Source: Epichloe hybrida
Taxonomy: Eukaryota; Ascomycota; Sordariomycetes; Hypocreales; Clavicipitaceae
NCBI GenBank assembly: GCA_019022495.1
Contig: JAFEKR010000096.1
Location: 1 to 62,642 of the forward strand
Length of the DNA: 62,642 nt
Direction of reading: 5' to 3'
Under the pieces are notes generated by a model. The model was not told where the DNA came from. It was given only the letters and a program-made list of their open reading frames with translations, and searched no databases. The translations under genes and the position numbers were made by a program. Of this stretch, positions 1 to 11,919 are shown piece by piece (position 1 is the first letter of the stretch; every line of letters starts with the position of its first letter).

Positions 1-506
1 CACCCTTGATCTGGCTGAATTCACTCCATCTTTCCACAGGCCATGGATGTGGATGAATGCCGCCACCTCGATCGACCCCGGCCTCGATTCACGCGCCTAG
101 CAGCATTTGATCGGCATTCCGTGAATGGAATTGCCCATTTCCTTTCCAAAGCTTTTTCCCGCTCCTCTCTTGTTACAGTTGGCGTTCCACGCCTCTTGCC
201 AATTGTCCGCTGCTAGCCTCGTGTGTGTGTGCACCTCATCTTCCTCTCCTCTACTCCACGTCCGTAATCCGTACTCGTGCGCAACTTTCCTCTCATTCAC
301 TGTCAAGAAAAGTATATCAGCCAGAAAACAACAGCTCACTGAAACTCCAACATCACAAGCTTCAGGCGATGCCAGTTCCCCCCATTCTTGTCAATCCACG
401 CCGTTTCTGTCCTGCCATCACCATTGCCGTTTTGTCGGCCCTCACACTCAGTCTGGCTGCGCCACCAGCTTGATAGAGCTGGCGCTTGATATCGGCCGCA
501 AATGCC
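1..506. other. upstream region of the rhodopsin-domain gene
   Basis: This stretch has no recognisable gene. It has pyrimidine-rich patches just upstream of the ATG at 507, as is common in fungal promoters. The short open frames in it show no domain and no splice link to the downstream gene. It may also hold the edge of a gene lying left of the window, which cannot be judged. Confidence 0.5.
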
Positions 507-1924
507 ATGGTACAGCTTCTCCCACGGAGCAAAACTCACGGCCCTATGCCGGATCGAGGCCCAATTGACATTCGGCTGTTGTGGACGCTCACTTCTTTGG
601 CATTCGTGACGTCCCTGCTGCGAGTATACGTGCGGCTGCGCTACCACAAGTTCAGATGGGACGATGTCTCCGTGATTTGCGCAATGGTAAGAAAGACCTT
701 CTCTCATACTGCGACTCGCCGTGATATAGACGACTTTCTTGCCGATCAAGAGAACGACGTCACAGAAGACTGACACGATGGAACATTTCTATTTTGTTGT
801 ACAGACCTGCTTCATTAGCTGGAGCGTCGTGTTAACTCTGTACGCCAACCGCGGCGGACTTGAACACATTGACGACGATGTGGCGAAAACAGGACCCGAC
901 AACGTCGCCATCGTCCTGTGCCTCAACTGGCTCAGCCAGATCTTCGGCATCGTGGGTGTGGCGGCTGGCAGAGTTTCAGTATCAGCGCTTCTCTTGGGGA
1001 TGATCAAATCCACAGAGCTGCGATGGCAGAGAATGTTCCTGTGGTTGGTCCCGATTACACTAGCTGCGCTGATTGCCATGTCGTGTCTCACGCTGGCATC
1101 TGCGCAATGCTCGCCCACGAACGCGCTGTGGGACAAGAGGGTGCAGGGAAAGTGCATCGACCCGAAAGTCATAGCTGGATTTGGAACATTCACCGGAGGT
1201 ACGTGGCGAGGAAAACACCAAAAACACCATGGACAAGTGCAGAGAACCCGTACCAAGGCTAGCCTCGGAAGTCAACGTTTTCGACTACACCGGTTCGCGA
1301 CATCAACATGAACAAAACCAAACTAACATGTCTTCCCCCCCCTAAAAAAAAGCATTCAACACCTTTGCCGACGCAAGCCTTGCCGTCATCCCCGCCACCA
1401 TCTTCTGGCAGCTCAACAACACCATGACTGAAAAGTTCCAACTCAAAATCATCTTCGTCCTCAACATCCTCACATGCATCTTCTCTGGCATAAAAACCCA
1501 ATCTCTCATGGAGCTCCGCAACAGAACCGACCAAACATGGGCAACGCACGACACCTTGGCCTGGGCCACAGGCGAGCTCTTTCTCGTGATTGTGTGTTCC
1601 ACGATACCCGCGCTGCACTTTGTCCTGCACTGCATGCGCCAGGCAGCAGGCAGCATCGGGGGCAATGTCCCAACACATGGTTCCGCGAAATCCGTCTCAA
1701 AGATTCCCTCGGATGCGACGGTGACGGACACGGAGCTGAGCGAAATGGCGTTTATGAGTGTCAAGACGCGGACGACAATTGAGAAGGGCCTGAAGAGGAG
1801 CGAGAGCGCAGATCATCTGGTGGAACAGGGAGGCTTGCCGGAACATGGGGTGAGAGTCGACATGATGTATGATGTGAGGAGGGACACGAGACCCAACACG
1901 GCTTGCTCTAACGGTCTGGTATGA
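507..1924 (+). CDS. SAT4/PTH11-type fungal rhodopsin-domain integral membrane protein
   Basis: Three exons, 507-686, 805-1198 and 1353-1924, give a protein of about 381 residues. The ATG at 507 sits in a GCCATGG context, and the open frame upstream of it starts only at a TTG. The first exon ends in a hydrophobic helix followed by the RWDD motif (FRWDDVSV), which is typical of the fungal rhodopsin/SAT4 domain. Further hydrophobic helices follow, and ADASLAVIPATIFWQL spans the second splice junction, supporting the phase-1 join. The last 80 or so residues are a soluble, charged cytoplasmic tail. Family members are multi-helix plasma-membrane proteins, some with PTH11-like G-protein-coupled-receptor roles; no CFEM domain is present here. 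The ligand cannot be inferred. Its 3' end converges on RTF2. Confidence 0.85.
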
Positions 1925-2539
1925 GAATAAGCGCTGCTTTTCCTTTCTCATGTTGCCTCCCCTCCCGGCGGGTGGCGCTCTGTGGTTTATTCGAATTTTG
2001 AGTTCTGAGTCCTGGGCGTTTCTGGAAATGGCAAAGCGGCTGGCAGTTATCTTTCTCCTTTTGGCGACACTCGATGCATTATGGATACTATGACCGGGCC
2101 GCGACAGCTGGGTGGTGTTTGGGTGACTATGTGCCGAGATTTGCAAAATAGTCAAGAATTTTACGACTTTACAGAACAGGATCTCTGAACATCAAACGTT
2201 TGGAAGGCTGCAACAGGGCTGTGGAGGTCAGCATGACGCAAAAGTTCGGTTGTAACCCCAATCATACTCAAAGAGGTATTTCAGCGATGATCAATATAAT
2301 ATGGAGATGAGCGCGGTTCTTTTTACACAAGCTTGTCTCATTTCAAACTCTTCCAATGATATTGAGCTTTGAGGGTGTAGTCATGATGTCATTCTAAAAA
2401 AAAAATAACACCACGCCGTCACAGAAAGGATATACACATCTCTTCACATCAATTATGATCTTGTGTTACTTGGGGGGAGATTCGTAGGGTATCATTCCTC
2501 ATTCCTCATACAATCCAATGTCCCTTCCTCCACATCTTC
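1925..2539. other. convergent 3' spacer
   Basis: This spacer lies between the stop codons of the rhodopsin-domain gene (+) and RTF2 (-). It is AT-rich around 2150-2460, including an A-run near 2396-2406, and presumably holds both 3' UTRs and poly(A) sites. I see no gene. Confidence 0.5.
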
Positions 2540-3340
2540 TCACCTTCTTGAAGCAACTTCAGATGCCAGTTTCCGTCGCTTTTTCATTTCATCTTGCTCT
2601 GCTAGAACTTTGGCAGTCAAAGATGCAGCCATAGAATTGTTGATACCACTTGTCCTTGAGTCTACATCTTTATTTGTAGAGGAGTTGTTCACTTTGCCAT
2701 CAGTCTCAGGTATGTCACCATTCTCCGCCATCTCATTACCCTTTCGCTTCTTTTTGTTCTTCTTTTCGGATTTGTCCTTCTTCAAGCTGTGCGTCAAGCC
2801 CCGTCCTCGTAAATTCTCCAGCCTCTTCTCTAATCTCTGGATATCATTCTCTGTGGTTGCGAGTAATGTGATGACATTGTCTCTGGCAAACTTCTCGCCG
2901 CACTCTGGACATGATCTCTCTTGAATTTCTGTGATAGCGATCTCGGCAAAAGCGTGGCCACAAGGAACCAAATAGACAGCCTTTGTAGACGGGCCCATCT
3001 CTTTCATGGAAATCGGGCATGCCCATCTACCACCAGAGTTGGCGAACTTCACCCGCACTACATCTCTTAAAGACTTGATGCCGAAATTGGCAGGGGTTGT
3101 TTCGGCCGGTTCGTCGGATGGTATCAACCCACTCAGGATTGCTTCGTAATTGAAGAGTCTCCCGCGCCAATCTGAAACGGCCGTGTCCATGTCGAGAGCC
3201 GTGCCGCTGAGAGCACAGTGAGTCCACGCATGAACGAGCGATTCCAAAGCCGTGGCTTTGAGCTCTGATGTTGTGGGTGCACGAGCAGCGTTCTTCACAA
3301 GTTCGCTTCGTTTGGGGATGGAGCCGCCGTCGTTACCCAT
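2540..3340 (-). CDS. RTF2: replication termination factor 2 (RTF2, RING-like)
   Basis: This is a single-exon gene of 266 residues that starts at a true ATG (3338-3340). The N-terminus MGNDGGSIPKR is the hallmark of the Rtf2 family. A divergent RING-like fold is visible in the middle: WACPIS, then VPCGHAF, then CPECGEKF. It is followed by a predicted helix and a lysine-rich stretch (SEKKNKKKRKG), likely a nuclear localisation signal. In fission yeast Rtf2 stabilises replication forks at a site-specific barrier, and in human cells RTF2 acts at stalled forks; a nuclear role here is inferred from the family. The gene is divergent from TOR across a 0.6-kb shared promoter. Confidence 0.93.
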   Translation of the reverse strand: MGNDGGSIPKRSELVKNAARAPTTSELKATALESLVHAWTHCALSGTALDMDTAVSDWRGRLFNYEAILSGLIPSDEPAETTPANFGIKSLRDVVRVKFANSGGRWACPISMKEMGPSTKAVYLVPCGHAFAEIAITEIQERSCPECGEKFARDNVITLLATTENDIQRLEKRLENLRGRGLTHSLKKDKSEKKNKKKRKGNEMAENGDIPETDGKVNNSSTNKDVDSRTSGINNSMAASLTAKVLAEQDEMKKRRKLASEVASRR

Positions 3341-3954
3341 GTTGCAACTCTGTGGTTGACAATGAGATGATACAGGATGTGTCAGTTGTGTCAGTGGTCT
3401 AAACTTCCGTGCTTATCGATAAATGATTTGGCCTTCGCCCTTATGTACTCGTACAGTACTCGTACAGTGCGCAGGGGTTTGGTTTGGGCCGCAGCACAGT
3501 GAAAGTGTTGGCCCGCTTTGCCCGTGTTATTAATATTAACGGAAGGCACTGCTGACCTCGTCGTGAGCTAGTAGTAGGCAACCCTTCGCGCCCGCATCTC
3601 GACTCCCAAGTCAGGGTCAGGGTATGTGTCGCTGCGATACCGTCGCCGGCTTTTCCATCTCGCTTTCACTCCCGGGAAGCATATTTTTATACATTATTCT
3701 CCGAGGAGAATAAGTCCCAGGCGTTAGGTGCAGCAGACGAATCTTCGCACATCTGCACCGCGCCTGCGAGAGGTCCCAGCCAAGCACCTTCCTCCGTCAC
3801 ACGACAGTCGTCCAGTATACGAACGACCCAATCTTCAATCGCGCCTCTCGGTTTGTCAATCCATCAACTACATCGACCACTATTTGGTCCTTCAGCAATA
3901 CTTCAGTGGTTCATGCCGGCTTGATTGTGGTAGCATCGGCGCCAATAGGAGGTG
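3341..3954. promoter_or_regulatory. bidirectional promoter region, RTF2 / TOR
   Basis: About 0.6 kb separates two divergent starts. It contains a perfect tandem pair of the 11-mer GTACTCGTACA (3445-3466). It also contains a pyrimidine-rich stretch with CAATAC-like sequence shortly before the TOR start. There is no gene, and no individual binding site can be named with confidence. Confidence 0.4.
3445..3466. repeat. tandem 11-mer, two perfect copies
   Basis: The unit GTACTCGTACA occurs twice head to tail in the RTF2/TOR shared promoter. Each copy holds GTAC at its left end. It could be a paired transcription-factor site, but no factor is assigned. Confidence 0.6.
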
Positions 3955-6900
3955 ATGGCGCAGCAACAGCAGGTCGCTCTCGAGCGACTCGACCACATCA
4001 CTCGGAGCCTGAGATCTCGGTAGGCACATCACAGCTCTGGAAGGGCCTCAAGTACTTACTCGTACATAGCGTCGGAGATGACGTGCGAAAGCGAGCCGCC
4101 ATTCAGCTTCGTGAGCTTGTTGTCCTATGTCACAGAGGTATAAATATCAACCCCGCCATGCCTGATTCAGAAGTCACTAACAAAGTGCTTGCAGACCTGG
4201 CCCAAGAGCAATTCCTCGCCTTTTACAATGCAGTTAACAATAGAATTACACAACTTATTACACACGGCAGCGACTCAGCCGAACGATTAGGCGGCATTTA
4301 TGCGCTGGATGCTTTGGTCGACTTCGACGGCGTCGATGTCGCTGCCAAGTATACCCGATTCACACAAAATATCAAAACCGTCCTACGGGGCAAGGATATC
4401 AATCCCATGAAGCCCGCGGCCATTGCGCTGGGCAAGTTATGTCGTCCTGGAGGATCATTGATATCTGAACTTGTCGATTCCGAAGTCAATACTGCGCTTG
4501 AATGGCTCCAAAATGACCGAGTCGAAGAACGTCGATATAGTGCTGTCCTTGTTCTTCGGGAGTTGGCCAGGAATGCCCCAACGCTCATGTATCAGTACAT
4601 TCCAGCAATATTTGACTGGGTGTGGGTGGGTTTGAGAGACCTTCGGCAACTCATTCGCGAAACTTCGGCAGAGACTGTTAGTGCCTGCTTCAGAATTATT
4701 CGAGAACGAGACCAGGAGATGAAACAGCTCTGGATGAGCAAGATTTACAACGAGGCAAGACAGGGTCTTAAGGTTAACACTGTTGAGTCTATTCATGCCT
4801 CTTTACTGGTGTTGAGAGAGCTGCTTGAACAAGGGGGGATGTACATGCAGGAACACTACCAAGAGGCGTGTGAGATCGTGTTCAAGCACAAAGATCATAG
4901 AGATCCTACCACACGAAGAACAGTTGTTTATCTCATCCCCGACCTTGCCAGCTACTCCCCAGCCGATTTCGCTCAATCCTGGCTTCACAAATTCATGGTC
5001 TACTTATCTGGCATGCTGAAGAGAGATAAAGAACGAAACGATGCTTTTTTGGCCATCGGCAACATTGCCAACTCGGTCAAGAGCGCCATTGCACCCTACC
5101 TAGATGGCGTGCTTATTTATGTCAGGGAAGGTCTGAGTGTCCAGTCACGCAAGAGAGGCTCGGTAGATCCTGTTTTTGACTGCATCAGCCGCCTAGCTGT
5201 TGCCGTTGGGCAGACTCTGAGCAAGTACATGGAAGCCCTCCTGGATCCCATATTTGCCTGCGACCTAACACCAAAGCTTACTCAAGCTTTGGTGGACATG
5301 GCATTTTACATTCCACCAGTCAAGCCCACCATTCAAGAAAGGTTGCTAGATATGCTGAGCGTTGTTCTGTGTGGCGAGCCTTTCAAACCACTTGGCGCAC
5401 CTCAGCCAAACACTCTGAGCTCTGTTCCTGCCATCACAAAAGATGTCAAGGACCCTCAAGCATATGAGAACCGACGATCAGAAGTCAAGTTGGCGCTTAA
5501 CACGCTTGGCAGCTTTGATTTCTCTGGGCATATTTTGAATGAGTTTGTTCGCGATGTGGCAATTAAATACGTGGAGGACGAAGATCCCGAAATCCGTGAG
5601 GCTGCGGCTTTGACCTGTTGTCAACTCTACGTTCGGGATCCTATTGTCAATCAAACCAGCTATCACGCACTTCAGGTTGTGGGTGATGTGATCGAGAAAC
5701 TACTGACTGTCGGTATAGCAGACCCTGAACCCAACATCAGGCGAACTGTCCTTGCAGCGTTAGATGAGCGCTTTGATCGTCATCTTGCAAAAGCTGAAAA
5801 CATCAGGATACTCTTTTTTGCGCTCAACGATGAAATATTCGCCATTCGCGAGGTTGCCATATCGATTATTGGTCGGTTGGCTCGATTTAATCCGGCATAT
5901 GTCATCCCGTCTTTGAGAAAGACCCTGATACAAATGCTCACAGAACTGGAGTTCTCAGAAGTGGCGCGAAATAAGGAGGAGAGTGCCAAGCTTTTGAGTC
6001 TGCTGGTTCAGAATGCCCAGACTCTGATTAAGCCTTATGTCGAACCAATGATTTCAGTTCTTCTGCCAAAGGCCAGTGATCCCAGTCCAACAGTTGCCGC
6101 CACAATCCTAAAGGCACTTGGAGATCTCGCGACGGTTGGCGGTGAAGACATGTTGCCGTACAAAGACCGTCTGATGCCCCTAATCATAGACGCGCTCCAA
6201 GATCAGTCCTCCAACATCAAGCGACAAGCGGCACTGAATGCACTGGGTCAGTTGGCCAGCAATTCTGGATATGTGATTGAGCCGTATCTGGAATATCCTC
6301 AGCTGCTGGAGATCTTGCAAAGCATCATCCGCACCGAGGATCAGAGAGGCTCACTGAGACAGGAAACCGTCAAACTCATGGGCATTCTAGGAGCTTTGGA
6401 CCCCTACAAGCACCAGGTCAGTTCGCATTGCACAAGCTTTTGCAGCGAAAAAAAAAATATTAATAATGGAAAACAGCAAGTGGAGGAGCGCACGCCCGAG
6501 ATACAGCGCCGAGTTGAATCTAACCAGATGACTGATATCTCTCTCATGATGACCGGACTGACACCCTCTAACAAAGAATATTTTCCGACTGTCGTCATAA
6601 ATGCCTTGCTCCAGATTCTGAAAGATCCCTCACTCGCACAGCATCATGCTGCTGTCATCGAAGCCATCATGAATATCTTCAGAACTTTGGGCTTGGAATG
6701 TGTCTCGTTTCTTGACAGGATCATACCTGCGTTCTTACATGTGATTCGTTCATCAGCCTCTACGCGGTTAGAATCGTACTTCAATCAACTTGCAACTTTA
6801 GTCACCATCGTACGCCAGCACATTCGGACCTACCTCCCTGCCATAATTGAAATACTCCAGCAATACTGGGACACGTCCGCGTCGCTACAGACCACGATTC

Positions 6901-9900
6901 TCTCTCTAGTGGAGGCAATCTCGCGATCATTAGAAGGGGAATTTAAAGTTTACCTAGCTGGTATTCTTCCCAACATGCTCGGAGTGCTTGACAGGGACTC
7001 ATCTGCTAAAAGAATCCCATCTGAGCGAGTCTTACATGCATTTCTGGTTTTCGGTGCCAGTGCTGAAGAATACATGCACTTGATGATTCCGGTCATTGTC
7101 CGCACATTCGAGAAGCAAAGACAACCCGTCTTCGTCAGAAAGCACGCGATTGACACAATTGGGAAAATATCCAGACAAGTTAATCTAAATGACTACGCGG
7201 CAAAGATTATACATCCACTTGCAAGAGTACTCGACACTGGCGAGCCGGCGCTCCGAGTAGCGGCACTCGATACCCTTTGCGCCTTGATACAGCAACTTGG
7301 AAAAGACTACATCCATTTCATGGGCACCGTGAACAAGATCATAAATCAACATCAAATCCAACATCAAAACTACGAGCTTCTCGTCAGCAAACTTCAAAAG
7401 GGAGAGGTTCTCCCGCAAGATCTTACATCGGAATCAAGATTCGCCGATACTGCGGATGAGACGCCGTTCGCAGACCTGGGCACCAAGAAATTAGAGATGA
7501 ACGCAATCCATTTGAAGGCAGTGTGGGATACACGGGGCAAATCTACCAAGGAAGATTGGCAAGAATGGCTCCGCAGATTCAGCACAACCTTGTTGACCGA
7601 GTCGCCAAACCACGCTCTTCGTGCCTGCGCAAGCCTGGCCAGCGTATACCTACCACTAGCGCGTGAATTGTTCAACTCGGCTTTCGTTTCTTGCTGGAGC
7701 GAATTGTATGAGCAATTCCAAGACGAGCTGATACAGAACATCGAGAGCGCAATCAAGTCCGAAAATGTTCCACCGGATTTGTTGGGGTTGTTGCTGAATC
7801 TTGCCGAGTTCATGGAACATGACGACAAGGCTCTACCAATTGACATCAGGGTTCTGGGGCGGGAAGCGGCAAGATGCCATGCCTACGCCAAGGCTCTCCA
7901 CTACAAGGAACTCGAATTCTTGCAAGACCAAAGCAGCGGTGCTGTCGAGGCCCTTATCGTCATCAACAATGAATTGCAACAGTCTGACGCAGCTATTGGA
8001 ATCTTGAGAAAGGCGCAGCTCTATAAGGAAGGCATCCAGCTTCGTGAAACTTGGTTCGAGAAACTGGAACGATGGGAAGAGGCCTTGGCGTTCTACAACA
8101 AGCGCGAGCGCGAGATCCCCGCCGATCAAGCCACACCTATCGAGATCGTCATGGGCAAAATGCGATGCTTGCACGCCCTCGGAGAATGGGATGCGCTCGC
8201 CAACCTCACCGGCAGCACGTGGGCCAACTCTGCTCCGGAAGTGCAACGAATGATTGCACCTCTCGCTACCGCGGCAGCTTGGGGTCAAAACAAGTGGGAT
8301 CACATGGACAATTACTTGTCGTCTCTCAAACGACACTCGCCCGATAGGTCTTTCTTCGGCGCGATTCTTGCGATTCACAGAAACCAGTTTCGAGAAGCTG
8401 TCACATGCATCGAGCAGGCACGAGAGGGTCTCGACACAGAATTGAGCGCCCTTGTGAGTGAATCTTACAACAGAGCGTATCAGGTTGTTGTGCGAGTTCA
8501 GATGCTGGCAGAACTCGAAGAGCTCATCGTGTACAAACAATGCGATGAAAAGAAGCGAGCAACAATGCGCAAAACCTGGGAAACCAGATTACAGGGATGT
8601 CAGCGCAACGTCGAGGTTTGGCACAGAATGCTCCGCCTCAGGGCCTTGGTTATCTCACCGGCACAGAACATGCGCATGTGGATCAAGTTCGCCAACCTTT
8701 GCCGTAAATCTGGGCGCATGGGCCTCGCCGAAAAGTCCCTTAAACAGCTCATAGGCAGTGACGCACCGCTGGAGACAATGATTCCGTATTGGCCGGAAAG
8801 TAGAAGCGAGCGGTCAGGATCCATGCCGCCGAGAAACGTCCAGGCTCAAGTCATTTACGCCATGTTGAAGTTTGAGTGGGAGCTGGGGCAGCAACCGTCA
8901 GCACGCCGGGACGGCATTTCAGAACGAACTCTGTACTGCCTCCAGAGATTTACCAACGATACCGCGCACCGATTAGACGTGGCAAAGGCGCACCTTGCAG
9001 CTCAAGCAGGCGGCAACGAGACAAATCTTCCTACTGATTACGGCTTCCAGGGCCAGATTGATCCATCTCTAGTGAGCCTCCAGACTCAGAGAGCCTTGTA
9101 TGATCAGACTGTCTTGCTGGCGAAATGCTATCTGCGTCAAGGAGAGTGGCTCATTGCCCTCAATAAGGATGACTGGCAGCACACCCGTGTGCAGGAGATC
9201 TTGAGTTCATATTCTCAGGCTACGAAGTACAACCCGAGGTGGTACAAAGCCTGGCATGCCTGGGCGTTGGCCAACTTTGAGATCGTCCAGACTCTCTCTG
9301 CCAGAAACGAAAGCCAGCTGTCGAGAACCGATCAGACGGTGTTGATCGAACACGTTGTGCCCGCCATACAAGGATTCTTCAAATCCATTGCCCTATCCGC
9401 CGGAAGCTCTCTCCAAGATACCCTCCGTCTGCTGACTCTATGGTTTTCACATGGCGGCAGCTCTGATGTGAACTCGGCTGTGCTGGATGGCATTGCGAAT
9501 GTGTCTGTGGATACTTGGCTTGAAGTTATTCCTCAGCTTATTGCTAGAATCAATCAACCCAACAAGCGCGTCCAGCAAGCTGTGCATAACCTCTTGGCCG
9601 ATGTCGGCAGAGCCCACCCTCAAGCGTTGGTGTATCCATTGACTGTCGCCATGAAGTCGTGGCAGAATACTAGACGTTCGCGGTCGGCCGCGCAAATCAT
9701 GGATAGCATGCGTCAGCACAGTGCCAACCTGGTAGCACAGGCCGATGTCGTTAGCCATGAACTTATCCGTGTAGCCGTGCTCTGGCACGAGCTTTGGCAC
9801 GAAGGCCTGGAGGAGGCGTCACGCCTCTATTTCGGCGATCATAACATCGAGGGCATGTTCGCCACACTAGAGCCTCTCCATGGGCTGCTGGAGCGCGGCC

Positions 9901-11516
9901 CCGAAACACTCCGCGAGATTTCCTTTGCGCAGGCATTTGGTCGAGATCTGAAGGAGGCACAAGAGTGGTGTCACCAGTACGAGAGCTCTAAAGACGTGAA
10001 TGACCTAAATCAGGCCTGGGACCTCTATTATCAAGTGTTCCGGAGAATCTCTAGACAATTACCACAGTTAACCAGTCTTGAGCTCACATATTGCTCTCCC
10101 AAGCTCCTCAACTCCAAGGACCTCGATCTTGCCGTGCCCGGAACTTACCGGAGCGGCCAGCCGGTCGTCAGAATCATGTCCTTTGACACAACACTCATGG
10201 TTATCAACTCTAAGCAACGACCGAGGAAGCTCATTACCCATGGCAGCGACGGCGTGTCGTATGCCTTCCTTCTCAAAGGTCATGAAGATATCCGACAGGA
10301 CGAACGGGTTATGCAGCTCTTTGGTCTCTGCAACACACTACTTGCCAACGACTCGGAATGCTACAAGCGACATCTCAATATCCAGCGTTACCCGATCATC
10401 CCACTATCGCAAAACTCTGGCCTCTTTGGCTGGGTACCAAATAGTGATACGCTTCATATCCTTATTCGGGAGTACCGTGAGAGCCGCAAGATTCTGCTCA
10501 ACATTGAGCATCGTATCATGCTGCAAATGGCGCCAGACTACGACAACCTCACGCTCATGCAAAAGGTGGAGGTATTTGGCTACGCACTCGACAACACCAC
10601 GGGTCAAGATTTGTACCGAGTGCTGTGGCTGAAATCCAAATCGTCAGAGGCTTGGCTGGAACGACGAACCAATTACACTCGCTCGTTGGGCGTCATGTCA
10701 ATGGTCGGATACATCCTTGGCCTCGGTGACAGACATCCCTCCAATCTGATGCTGGATCGCATCACTGGAAAGATCATCCACATCGATTTTGGCGACTGTT
10801 TCGAGGTCGCCACGAAGCGAGAAAAGTATCCCGAACGCGTACCGTTCAGGCTCACTCGCATGTTGACATACGCAATGGAAGTCAGCAATATTGAGGGAAG
10901 TTTCCGAATCACGTGCGAGCACGTTATGCGAGTTTTGCGAGAAAACAAAGAAAGCGTTATGGCCGTTTTGGAAGCAGTGAGTGCTCAGAGCCCCCCCCCC
11001 CCCCCTTCCCCTTTCTTCTTTTCTTTTTTGGGTCAATCTCACTACCAGGGAATGTTCACTAACACGGTGCAGTTCATCCACGATCCGCTTCTCACTTGGC
11101 GATTGACAAATGCACCATCCCCAGCCGGGCCCAATTTCCGGTCTGAACGCGAAGAAGCGATTATAGGCCCTGGTGCCGCACGTCCCCGCCGACACTCGAT
11201 TCTGGATGCAGATGTTGCGCCATCCGAGTTGCTCGCCAACGGCGAACCTTCGGCTCCTCCCACTTCCAGGTCAAGGGCCCGCACGAACAGCTCGGCCGCT
11301 CCTGACGGCAATGCAGCTAATGGTGCGCAAGAGGCCGAGAGTCAGAATGCCAGAGCTGTTGAAGTACTGGACCGCGTGCAGCAGAAGCTCACAGGACGAG
11401 ACTTCAAGAATAACGAAGAGCTTGACGTCATCAATCAGGTTAATAAACTGATTGTGGAAGCGACGAAGCTCGAGAACTTGTGTCAACACTACATTGGCTG
11501 GTGTAGTTTCTGGTGA
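3955..11516 (+). CDS. TOR: TOR serine/threonine kinase (target of rapamycin)
   Basis: I assign five exons: 3955-4019, 4070-4137, 4195-6416, 6477-10976 and 11073-11516, giving about 2,432 residues. TOR is the catalytic subunit of TORC1 and/or TORC2 and controls growth in response to nutrients. The start MAQQQQVALERLD and the joins CHR-DLAQEQF and VLEA-FIHDP restore expected family sequence. Domains in order are HEAT repeats (to about 1120), FAT (about 1250-1790), FRB (about 1880-1980, with EEASRLYFGD), kinase (about 2000-2300, with GDRHPSN and HIDFGD) and FATC ending in GWCSFW. The serine of EEASRLYFG, which is needed for FKBP12-rapamycin binding in known TORs, is present, so rapamycin sensitivity is expected. 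Three of its four introns keep the frame open, so a naive frame overstates the protein by about 100 residues. Confidence 0.97.
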
Positions 11517-11919
11517 GCACGCCTCCTCTGCATGTATAGAGGACAGTGCGTTATATGGTATGCATTTGATATGATGGCGAGGCACGGATGCGCGGAGTTT
11601 GGAGGCTGTAATGCTTGGCACGGGCTCGTATCATGGACCATGGTTCCTTCTTGTTATCTCAGGGGTTTATTTCTATTCTAGCATTCATGAAACCTGACCG
11701 ATGGCCTCTGTCACAAATTGAGATTGTTTCGCTACTGTTGAGCGCTTCATTGATGGGGGGTGGGGAGAAAGACGTTCAACGACTTATGCATGCGTTTTCA
11801 ATATACCGTACGTATACTGATGAATTTCATCTTTTTTATCCCCATGGTTACGTAGGTGGTAATGTTTGTTATCAAATGGAGATTTCCGTAATTTTGATTT
11901 CCACATCAGTCTGCATATA
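11517..11919. other. convergent 3' spacer, TOR / MFS
   Basis: This spacer lies between the TOR stop and the MFS-transporter stop on the opposite strand. It is AT-rich in its right half and holds both 3' UTRs. I see no gene. Confidence 0.5.

Noticed and set aside
125..568. 147-codon plus-strand frame at the left edge
   Set aside because: It overlaps the true start of the rhodopsin-domain gene in another frame and shows Ser/Leu/Cys-rich composition without a domain.
7833..8540. 235-codon minus-strand frame inside TOR
   Set aside because: It is a shadow of the FAT-domain coding strand with no recognisable features.
3906..11516. Taking TOR as one uninterrupted exon of 2,536 codons
   Set aside because: The start would be a weak upstream codon. 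Splicing at 4020-4069, 4138-4194, 6417-6476 and 10977-11072 restores conserved TOR sequence and removes low-complexity inserts.
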